The position numbers and the translations under genes are program-made. The notes below the pieces were generated by a model. That model ran no database searches. It was not told the DNA's origin and saw only the letters and a list, made by a program, of their open reading frames with translations. Below, in pieces: positions 1-5,834 of a stretch of 6,901 nt of DNA (positions within the stretch are counted from its first letter, which is position 1; every line of letters begins with the position of its first letter). The stretch is from NCBI GenBank assembly GCA_947462175.1, contig CANHOE010000140.1, positions 1 through 6,901 on the forward strand, written 5' to 3'. Origin of the DNA: Burkholderiales bacterium (lineage in GTDB: Bacteria > Pseudomonadota > Gammaproteobacteria > Burkholderiales > Burkholderiaceae_C).

Positions 1-391
1 AACAGAACGCGGCCACCGCTGCGGCGGTTGAGCGGCCGATGCCGGGCAGGCTTTGCAACTGCTCGCTGGATCTCGGAAACTGGCCCCCATGCTGCGCCAC
101 CACCGCCTGCGCACAGCGGTGCAGATTGCGCGCGCGACTGTAGTACCCCAGGCCGCTCCACAGGGCGAGCACCTCGTCCTGCGACGCCGCCGCGAGTGCG
201 GCCACATCGGGGAATCGCTCCAGGAAACGGTCGTAGTACGCCAGCACCGTCGTCACCTGCGTTTGCTGCAGCATGATTTCGGAGAGCCAGACGCAGTACG
301 GATCACGGCTGCGCTGCCAGGGCAGGCCATGCCGGCCGTGCCCCTTCTGCCAATCGATCAGCTGCGCCGAAAACGCCACCAGCGGCGTCAT
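1..391 (-). CDS. mutY: Adenine DNA glycosylase MutY, N-terminal part (cut by the left edge)
   Basis: MutY removes adenine mispaired with 8-oxoguanine, the last-resort step of the GO repair pathway, acting on chromosomal DNA in the cytoplasm. Only the first 130 codons are present. Reading the minus strand from ATG 391-389 gives an almost gap-free match to the start of E. coli MutY: FSAQLIDW near residue 7, GLPWQ near 22, the catalytic block VWLSEIMLQQTQV (residues 34-46, with Glu38 corresponding to catalytic Glu37 of E. coli), LWSGLGYYSRARNLH (77-91), and the helix-hairpin-helix LPGIGRSTA (115-123). The catalytic Asp, the iron-sulfur cluster cysteines and the 8-oxoG-sensing C-terminal domain lie beyond the edge and cannot be judged. 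The ATG directly follows the TGA of the upstream GTPase gene (TGAATG) and no Shine-Dalgarno sequence is evident, so its translation is probably coupled to that gene. The identification is firm. Confidence 0.96.
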   Translation of the reverse strand, partial: MTPLVAFSAQLIDWQKGHGRHGLPWQRSRDPYCVWLSEIMLQQTQVTTVLAYYDRFLERFPDVAALAAASQDEVLALWSGLGYYSRARNLHRCAQAVVAQHGGQFPRSSEQLQSLPGIGRSTAAAVAAFC

Positions 392-2383
392 TCAGGCGTG
401 CGCTTGGCGAATCGAGACAAATTCGTCGACGGGCAAGGCGACGTCGATACTGTCTTTGGACGCCACGACAGTCGACGCGCTGGAGAGCACCGCCTGAGCC
501 ACCGCGGCCAGGCGCTCGATGCGACTTTGCAGCTGTTCGTCCTGCTGTTCGATGTCGGTGATGCGCAACTCCAGTTCGTCGGATGCACCGCGGATGCGCG
601 ACAGGGCTTCAGCCCGCTTCTGAAAGCTGCGCCGTCGCTCGTGCAACTGCACCTCGACATGCGTGGTCATGGCGCCATTCCACGACTCGATGTCGCTTCG
701 CGCACCGTCCCATGCCGGGTCAAGGCGCGAGAGCAGCATGCGACGGAACTGCACCATGAACTGCGGCTGCGACAGGCGCAAGGCCTGTCCGAGCCCCAAG
801 TACTGGGTGTAGCTGCGCTCGATGGCGTTCAGCTCGTCGACAAACCGCGACAGGTCGGGACCCGGCATCAGCACCAGGCCGAACCCGAACTCGGCGTTCA
901 GGTGAGTGAACGTGCCAGCGAGCATCTCCCGGATTTCCTGGGCTTGCTGGCCGGCCTTCGTGAGGCGCTCCCGCAGCCGAGTGCACGCTGCCACGAACGC
1001 CTTGCGGGCGCCGAGCTTGAGCATGCTGGCCTTGATGTCCGTCAGAAACCGATCGACCTCGGCCTTGAGCTGATCTTCCGACAGCCCTTCAAGTGCCGTG
1101 TCGAGCAAGCGTGAGTGCAGACCCCGCAGGGCAACCAGCCGCGAGTGGCAGTGCTCGAATTCGAGTGCCTCCTGCTCGATACGCTGGCGAATCATGAGCA
1201 GCCGACCGCTGCTCTTGCCGCGCAGGCCGCGCAGTTCCAGCATCTGTTCGGCGATCTGCCGGCGCGCATCACCGAGCCGTCGCGATGCCCGCTGCTGAAG
1301 CTGGGTGACCGTGTCGCTGATCAAGCGCTGCAGCACCTGTTGCCGTTGTGGCAACAACTCGGCCGACAGCGCGGCTTCGAACTCGGCAACGTGGCTCGCG
1401 GCCAGGCTTTCCGGATCGGACTCGACGCGCGCGACCAACGCCTGCCGAGCCGACAGTGCGAACACCCGTTGCACAGGCACCCCGAGCGCTCGCGCGGTGG
1501 CAGTGCGTTGGGCCTCGATGTGCGCAGCCACTTGCAGCGGGGTGAGCAAGGGATCCCGCAGCGCATCGATCTTGTTGAGCACGACGAAAGCTGCACCCTG
1601 GCGGCTGCCCAGGTGATCGCGCCAGATTGCCATGTCGGACTGCGTCACCCCGGTGTCGGCACCCACAACGAACACCGTGGCATGCGCCGAAGGCAGCAGG
1701 CTCAATGTCAACTCGGGCTCGGCACCGAGCGCGTTCAGACCCGGGGTATCGAGCACCACCAGACCCTGGCGCAGCAAGGGATGCGGGTAATTGATCAGCG
1801 CATGGCGCCACGCCGGCACCTCGACACGGCCGCTGTCATCGGGCTTCGGGTTGTTGTCGGTATTCGATTCGTCCCACAGCCCAAGCGCAAGCGCCTCGGC
1901 GATCGACACGCGCTGGGTACCCATCACCTCGCGCAGTGCACTCGACAGGTGTTCAGGACGTCCTGCATCGAGCGGCACATGGGTCCATGCCTGGGGGTCA
2001 CGGCGCAATTCGGCCAGAGACGCGCCGGAGAGCCGGGTGGCGATGGGCAGCAACGACACTGTGATCGGCTGAGTCGGGTCGTTGGATAGTTCGACCGGGC
2101 ACATCGTCGTACGCCCCGGCGTGGCCGGCAGCACGCGGCGCCCTGTGTCGGCGAAGAAGATCGCGTTGATCAGTTCGGATTTGCCGCGCGAAAACTCGCC
2201 GACGAATGCGACGACCAACTTGTCGGTGGACAGCCGCTGGCGCAGCGAGGCGATCTGCGACTGCTCCACGGCGTCGGACGGCCCCTGCTCGGCCAGGAAA
2301 GCCGCCAGACCATCGAGGCGAGCACAAACGGCGTCGCGCCACTGGTTGAGTTCATCGAAACGACCGGAAAAAGCGGAAGTCAT
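392..2383 (-). CDS. Dynamin-like large GTPase
   Basis: A 663-residue GTPase of the bacterial dynamin family. All G motifs are visible: P-loop GEFSRGKS (residues 62-69), the switch I threonines in GRTT (90-93), DTPG (212-215), NKID (270-273) and a G5-like ALSA (309-312). The GTPase domain (about 55-315) is followed by a long, mostly helical region (about 335-630) rich in Gln, Arg and Leu, ending in a coiled-coil-like segment at 600-630, as expected for a dynamin stalk. No transmembrane helix is seen. A hydrophobic FGFGLVLM patch at 499-506 is a candidate membrane-touching loop (inference). Dynamins hydrolyse GTP to remodel or tether membranes; the E. coli relative CrfC has instead been linked to replicating chromosomes. 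The cellular role here is unknown. It lies downstream of mutM and abuts mutY. The start ATG has only a weak, distant AAGAG upstream, so a slightly different start is possible. Confidence 0.9.
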   Translation of the reverse strand: MTSAFSGRFDELNQWRDAVCARLDGLAAFLAEQGPSDAVEQSQIASLRQRLSTDKLVVAFVGEFSRGKSELINAIFFADTGRRVLPATPGRTTMCPVELSNDPTQPITVSLLPIATRLSGASLAELRRDPQAWTHVPLDAGRPEHLSSALREVMGTQRVSIAEALALGLWDESNTDNNPKPDDSGRVEVPAWRHALINYPHPLLRQGLVVLDTPGLNALGAEPELTLSLLPSAHATVFVVGADTGVTQSDMAIWRDHLGSRQGAAFVVLNKIDALRDPLLTPLQVAAHIEAQRTATARALGVPVQRVFALSARQALVARVESDPESLAASHVAEFEAALSAELLPQRQQVLQRLISDTVTQLQQRASRRLGDARRQIAEQMLELRGLRGKSSGRLLMIRQRIEQEALEFEHCHSRLVALRGLHSRLLDTALEGLSEDQLKAEVDRFLTDIKASMLKLGARKAFVAACTRLRERLTKAGQQAQEIREMLAGTFTHLNAEFGFGLVLMPGPDLSRFVDELNAIERSYTQYLGLGQALRLSQPQFMVQFRRMLLSRLDPAWDGARSDIESWNGAMTTHVEVQLHERRRSFQKRAEALSRIRGASDELELRITDIEQQDEQLQSRIERLAAVAQAVLSSASTVVASKDSIDVALPVDEFVSIRQAHA

Positions 2384-2519
2384 GGCGCGATCGGGCTCTT
2401 TTGCGTAGGTCGGGCGATGCCGCAGCCCCTGAGAGCTTTGAGCCCCGTCATCCTAGGGCAAGCCCGAACTCGTGCATCGCGAGAAACGAATGGTGACTCG
2501 CCCATTTTTGAGCCCGCGC
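2384..2519 (-). other. Intergenic spacer between mutM and the dynamin-like gene
   Basis: These 136 bases hold no convincing gene. I see no intrinsic terminator after mutM (no hairpin followed by a T-run on the minus strand) and no clear -35/-10 pair, so read-through from mutM into the GTPase gene is plausible. Short GC-rich self-complementary stretches exist, such as GGGCTTGCCC read on the minus strand near 2455-2465, but they are too short to name. Confidence 0.5.
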
Positions 2520-2523
2520 TCAA
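2508..2523 (-). repeat. Inverted repeat over the mutM stop codon
   Basis: TTGAGC and GCTCAA form a perfect 6-bp stem around a 4-nt loop, with the mutM stop codon (2520-2522) inside one arm. On the minus strand the stem is followed by an A-run, not a T-run, so it does not look like an intrinsic terminator. It could protect the 3' end of a mutM message, or it may be chance. Confidence 0.4.
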
Positions 2524-3371
2524 CGTTTCTGGCAGCTCGGGCAAAAGAAGGTCGAGCGCTGCGCCTGCACGATGCGTCGCACCGGCGTGCCGCACACGGT
2601 GCACGATTGCCCCGCGCGACCATAGACCCGTGCGCTCAGCTGGAACTGGCCGGCCATGCCGTGCGCATCGCGGAAGTCACGCAAGGTCGAACCACCGAGG
2701 TCGAGTGCGGCTTGCAGCGTCTGCCGTATCGCCTGGGCCAGGCGCTGGCAGCGGGGGCGGCTCAGCCGATCACTGCGTGTGCGCGGGTCGATCCCCGCAG
2801 TGAACAGCGCCTCGCACGCATAAATGTTTCCGGCGCCGACGACGATGTCACCGCCCAGCAGCGCGAGCTTGATCGCCACCCGGCGTCGTTGCAATGCAGC
2901 ATGCAGATGGACACCATCGAAGGCGGCATCGAACGGCTCCAACCCCAAGCTGGCCAGCAGCTTGCCTGCCATGCCCGTATCGAGGGTGGGGGACCAGACC
3001 ACCGCACCGAACCGGCGGGGGTCGGTCAGACGCAGCGTGCCGCGGTCAGTGGCCAGGTCAAAGTGATCGTGCACTCCGGGCGCAGCAGGCTGCGGGCTGA
3101 AGGCCAGCGAGCCCGACATGCCCAGATGCAAGAGCAAGCCGCCATCACTGGGAAGCACAGCGTTCGGCGCGACTTCACCGGCCCGCATCGACAGCCAAAG
3201 GTACTTGCCGCGCCGCGTGACAGCACCGACGCGCAGACCCGTCAACTGCAATGGCTCGATGCCCAGCGGCCAGCGCAATGGCTTGCCGACGCGCACGCCC
3301 GTGACGACCGCCCCATCGATCCGATCGGCAAAGCTCAAGCGGGTGACTTCGACTTCCGGCAGTTCAGGCAT
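2520..3371 (-). CDS. mutM: Formamidopyrimidine-DNA glycosylase (Fpg/MutM)
   Basis: MutM excises 8-oxoguanine and ring-opened purines from DNA and cuts the backbone by beta,delta-elimination; it works with MutY in the GO system. The 283-residue product starts with the diagnostic MPELPEVE, giving the catalytic N-terminal Pro (residue 2) and Glu3. Lys56 in RRGKYL matches E. coli Lys57 (numbering with Met). The void-filling residues are present: Met85 in HLGMSG, and Arg119 and Phe121 in TDPRRFG. VGAGNIYACEALF (178-190) supplies the conserved Asn182. The C-terminal zinc finger has Cys257, Cys260, Cys277 and Cys280 with Arg272 in the tip. The protein is about 14 residues longer than the E. coli enzyme, mainly through an insertion around residues 63-79 before HLGMSG. 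The E. coli GKPGYF loop reads GMAGQF here, a loop that varies within the family. The ATG lacks a Shine-Dalgarno sequence and may be leaderless. Confidence 0.98.
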   Translation of the reverse strand: MPELPEVEVTRLSFADRIDGAVVTGVRVGKPLRWPLGIEPLQLTGLRVGAVTRRGKYLWLSMRAGEVAPNAVLPSDGGLLLHLGMSGSLAFSPQPAAPGVHDHFDLATDRGTLRLTDPRRFGAVVWSPTLDTGMAGKLLASLGLEPFDAAFDGVHLHAALQRRRVAIKLALLGGDIVVGAGNIYACEALFTAGIDPRTRSDRLSRPRCQRLAQAIRQTLQAALDLGGSTLRDFRDAHGMAGQFQLSARVYGRAGQSCTVCGTPVRRIVQAQRSTFFCPSCQKR

Positions 3372-3384
3372 TGGCGGAATTATC
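3372..3384 (-). promoter_or_regulatory. Candidate -10 box of mutM, possibly giving a leaderless mRNA
   Basis: On the minus strand GATAAT (3384-3379) is followed by only seven bases before the mutM ATG. That spacing would put transcription start at or next to the A of the ATG. No good -35 hexamer is seen 16-18 bases upstream, and no Shine-Dalgarno sequence lies in front of the ATG. The box fits the consensus well, but promoter activity is inferred. Confidence 0.35.
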
Positions 3385-3409
3385 GGCAGCCGGCGAGGTC
3401 GTACCCGGC

Positions 3410-3435
3410 GGGTGGGGCTTTGCAGCGCCCCGCTC
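3410..3435. repeat. GC-rich dyad in the divergent promoter region
   Basis: GGGGC (3414-3418) and GCCCC (3427-3431) are complementary across an 8-base gap. Pairing can extend outward to 3410/3435 using two G-T wobbles. The dyad lies directly upstream of the TAGAAT box of the TPR gene, between the two divergent promoters, where an operator could sit. In GC-rich DNA such a dyad can also occur by chance. Confidence 0.3.
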
Positions 3436-3441
3436 TAGAAT
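3413..3441 (+). promoter_or_regulatory. Candidate promoter of the TPR-lolB-ispE operon
   Basis: TAGAAT at 3436-3441 is a good sigma-70 -10 hexamer (5 of 6 consensus bases) located 24 bases before the TPR gene start. The -35 region is poor: 17 bases upstream stands TGGGGC, while TTGCAG at 3420-3425 is too close. It is the best promoter candidate for the rightward operon; the start point would be near 3448. Confidence 0.45.
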
Positions 3442-3454
3442 CTTTTCCCTCTCC

Positions 3455-3459
3455 AGGAG
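3455..3459 (+). promoter_or_regulatory. Ribosome binding site of the TPR gene
   Basis: AGGAG, six bases before the ATG at 3466, is a strong Shine-Dalgarno sequence. It fixes the start of the TPR protein at the ATG that gives a signal-peptide-like N-terminus. Confidence 0.8.
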
Positions 3460-3465
3460 TCGCCG

Positions 3466-5301
3466 ATGCCAGCTCGTTTTCCACCCGCAAAAGCGGTCTG
3501 TGCGCTTGTCATTGCGGGCTGCACCTGGGCTCCGCTGGCGTGGTCGCAAGCGCCTGCTGCCACAGCGCCAGCGGCAGGTTCCAGCACTTCTGAACCGGCA
3601 TTCCTGAACTCCGACCTCGATGCCTCGCTGTTCTACCAGTTGCTGATCGGCGAGATCGAACTCAGCGCCAGCGAAGGCAACACCGCCTTCCTGGTGATGC
3701 TCGATGCAGCCAACAAGACCAAGAACGAACAGCTCTACAAGCGCGCAGTCGACATGGCCTTGCAGATGCGGGCGGGCAGTCAGGCGCTGATGGTCGTCCA
3801 GTCGTGGCGCAAGGCGTTGCCGACCTCGCGCGACGCACACCGCTACCTGATCGAACTGCTCGTGGCGTTGAACCGCTCCTCTGAGGCGGCAGAGCCTTTG
3901 CGCTCACTGATCAGGCTGACGCAGGAGAACGAACGACCCGCCCTGATCAGCAGCCTGCCGCGGTTTTTCGAGCGCACAGGGGACCGGAGCCTGATCCCCG
4001 AGATCCTGACCGGCGCGCTGCAGCCCTATGTTGATGAGCCAGCAACCGCTGACGCATCACTGATTGCGATTGGCCGATCCTGGCAGGCGGCAGGTGACAG
4101 TGCTCGTGCGCTGGAGTATGCACACCGCGCGCATGCGCGCGATGCGAGCGCCGATGGCCCGGTACTGCTTGCGCTGGAACTCCTGCCGACGACCATCGAC
4201 GCCGAGCCCATCGTCCAGGGCTATCTGAAGGCCAGGCCGCAAGCCAGTGCGGTACGCATGTTTTACGCACGAGCCTTGGGCATGTCGCAGCGTTACCTGG
4301 AGGCGCTGGCGCAGGTCGATCGCGTCACTCGGGACAATCCTGCGCAAAGCGCGCCGTGGCTGACACTCGGCGCCTTGCACTTGGAACTGCGCCAACCCAA
4401 AGAGGCCACGGTAGCCATCACGACCTTCATAGAGCGCATTCAATCGACGCCGCAGGTCAGCAGCCCACCGAAAACCGCCGCTGCAGGGCCAGCAGCTCTG
4501 GCGGAAAGCGAGGCGGTCGCCGAGTCCGGCGACCGCGGCCTGACCCAGGCCTGGCTGATGCTCGCACAGGCAGCAGAGCAACAAGGTGATTTCAAGGCCG
4601 CCGAGGCTTGGCTCGCGAAGGTCGACACCCCTGCTCGCGCTTTGGAAGTACAGGTGCGCCGTGCGTCGTTGCTGGCCAGGCAGGGTCGCCTGAGCGAAGC
4701 GGTGGAGCTGATTCGACGGGCACCGGAAGCCAGCGATGAAGACGGTCGCGCCAAGCTGCTTGCCGAAGTCGCACTGTTGCGCGATGCGCGGCAGTGGACG
4801 CAAGCCATTGCGGTGCTGAAACGGGCCAACGAGCGCTTCAAGGACGATCCCGACTTGCTCTACGAGCAATCGATGATGGAGGAAAAGCTCGATCACATCG
4901 ACGAAATGGAGCGTCTGCTGCGGCGCGTGATCGAGTTGCGACCCGATCACGAACATGCCCACAATGCGCTAGGGTTTTCGCTGGCAGATCGCGGGCTGCG
5001 GCTGCCGGAAGCGAAGGCCTTGATCGTGCGGGCGCTGGAATTGGCCCCAGGTGAGCCCTTCATCACCGACAGCCTGGGCTGGGTCGAGTACCGCATGGGC
5101 AACCTCGACGAGGCAATCAAGCAGCTCAAGCGGGCCTACCAGTCGCGGCCCGACCCGGAGATTGCCGCCCATCTGGGCGAAGTGCTGTGGGTCAACGGCC
5201 AGCACGAGGAAGCTCGTCGCATCCTGCGGGAAGGCAAGAGCCGCGATCAGGCCAATGACGTTCTGCGCGAAACCGTCGTGCGACTGAAGGTCAATTTGTG
5301 A
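3466..5301 (+). CDS. Exported tetratricopeptide-repeat protein, LbcA-like by position
   Basis: A 611-residue protein with an export signal: Arg4 and Lys9, a hydrophobic stretch at 11-18, then either a lipobox IAGC (residues 16-19, lipidation at Cys19) or a signal peptidase I site near AWSQA (25-29). The rest is alpha-helical repeats, with degenerate TPR helices through about 50-320, a low-complexity Ala/Pro/Glu linker at 326-356, and clearer TPRs from about 360 on. The best repeats are near 492-528, 529-562 and 563-590, including DSLGWVEYRMGNLDEA and PDPEIAAHLGEVLW. TPRs bind proteins; no enzyme motif is seen. The gene lies directly before lolB and ispE, as does P. aeruginosa PA4667 (LbcA, an outer-membrane lipoprotein that activates the CtpA protease against cell-wall hydrolases). 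Orthology is inferred from position, export signal and TPR make-up. It is first in the operon, has a strong ribosome binding site, and its stop overlaps the lolB start. Confidence 0.9.
   Translation: MPARFPPAKAVCALVIAGCTWAPLAWSQAPAATAPAAGSSTSEPAFLNSDLDASLFYQLLIGEIELSASEGNTAFLVMLDAANKTKNEQLYKRAVDMALQMRAGSQALMVVQSWRKALPTSRDAHRYLIELLVALNRSSEAAEPLRSLIRLTQENERPALISSLPRFFERTGDRSLIPEILTGALQPYVDEPATADASLIAIGRSWQAAGDSARALEYAHRAHARDASADGPVLLALELLPTTIDAEPIVQGYLKARPQASAVRMFYARALGMSQRYLEALAQVDRVTRDNPAQSAPWLTLGALHLELRQPKEATVAITTFIERIQSTPQVSSPPKTAAAGPAALAESEAVAESGDRGLTQAWLMLAQAAEQQGDFKAAEAWLAKVDTPARALEVQVRRASLLARQGRLSEAVELIRRAPEASDEDGRAKLLAEVALLRDARQWTQAIAVLKRANERFKDDPDLLYEQSMMEEKLDHIDEMERLLRRVIELRPDHEHAHNALGFSLADRGLRLPEAKALIVRALELAPGEPFITDSLGWVEYRMGNLDEAIKQLKRAYQSRPDPEIAAHLGEVLWVNGQHEEARRILREGKSRDQANDVLRETVVRLKVNL
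5286..5301 (+). promoter_or_regulatory. lolB ribosome binding site and GTGA stop/start overlap
   Basis: GAAGG (5286-5290) stands seven bases before GTG 5298-5300, which overlaps the TPR gene stop TGA (5299-5301). The Shine-Dalgarno sequence supports this GTG as the lolB start, and that start places the basic residue and hydrophobic segment correctly before the lipobox. The overlap implies translational coupling. Confidence 0.75.
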
Positions 5302-5834
5302 TCTTTCGGGTCAGTGGGTTGTTTGCTGCGCTGGTGCTGGTGGGTTGCTCGACGCTGACACCGCCGGATGAGCAGCCTTCGGGTGAGCTTATGGCAGGCA
5401 GGATGTCAGTACAGGTGGCTGCCACCGACACCGAGCCGGCGCACAGCCTCTCAGCGTCGTTCGAGCTGAGTGGCACGCCGCAGCGAGGTCGCCTCGACAT
5501 GAACACGCCGCTGGGCAGCACGGTGGCGCGCGCGCGCTGGAGTCCCGGGGCCGTGATCCTCGACACGCCGCAGGGCCAGACCCGTCACGAGAACCTCGAA
5601 GAAATGACGCGCGCCGTGGTCGGAGAAGCGCTGCCGGTGCCCGCCCTGTTCGATTGGTTGCGTGGTCGCCCGTGGCCCGGTTCAGTCAGTGTGGCAGCAG
5701 TCACACCGGAGCCGGCCGGATTCAGTCAGCTCGGCTGGCAAGTTGACCTGTCGCGCTTTGACGAAGCGAGGCTCGTCGCGCGACGCGCCTCACCGCCAGC
5801 CGTCACAGTACTGGTGAAACTGGACCTGCGATGA
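5298..5834 (+). CDS. lolB: Outer-membrane lipoprotein receptor LolB
   Basis: LolB takes lipoproteins from the periplasmic carrier LolA and inserts them into the inner leaflet of the outer membrane; it is itself a lipoprotein. The 178-residue precursor has Arg4, a hydrophobic core (about 7-16) and the lipobox LVGC, making Cys17 the lipidated residue with Ser18 at +2, which fits outer-membrane sorting. Family features follow: FELSGTPQRGRLDMNTPLGST (in two parts, 55-65 and 66-75) corresponds to the E. coli segment ending NPLGST, whose exposed Leu (E. coli Leu68, here Leu72) is needed for membrane insertion. Then come the EEMTRAVVGEALPVPALFDWLRG region (101-123 in pieces) and a C-terminal LGWQVDLSRF. 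Its length is close to the usual 190-210 residues, slightly short. The start is GTG; the gene is coupled to the TPR gene upstream and to ispE downstream by 4-nt overlaps. Identification rests on these motifs plus the lolB-ispE pairing common in gamma- and betaproteobacteria. Confidence 0.93.
   Translation: MIFRVSGLFAALVLVGCSTLTPPDEQPSGELMAGRMSVQVAATDTEPAHSLSASFELSGTPQRGRLDMNTPLGSTVARARWSPGAVILDTPQGQTRHENLEEMTRAVVGEALPVPALFDWLRGRPWPGSVSVAAVTPEPAGFSQLGWQVDLSRFDEARLVARRASPPAVTVLVKLDLR

Noticed and set aside
53..2089. Long plus-strand open frames (53-1114 and 1115-2089) opposite mutY and the dynamin-like gene
   Set aside because: They are mirror frames of the minus-strand genes in GC-rich DNA. 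Their translations are rich in His, Arg and Gln, have no family motifs, and contradict the clear GTPase and MutY motifs on the other strand.
2508..2523. mutM stop-codon hairpin as an intrinsic terminator
   Set aside because: The stem is only 6 bp and is followed by an A-run on the transcript strand; on the plus strand the T-run precedes the stem. Neither orientation fits an intrinsic terminator.
2472..3593. A 373-residue plus-strand open frame opposite mutM
   Set aside because: It is antisense to a complete MutM with all catalytic and zinc-finger residues, runs into the TPR gene start in another frame, and shows no recognisable domain.
4057..4962. A 301-residue minus-strand open frame opposite the TPR gene
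   Set aside because: It is antisense to a coherent TPR-coding frame with a signal peptide and strong ribosome binding site; its translation has no motif and no plausible start context.
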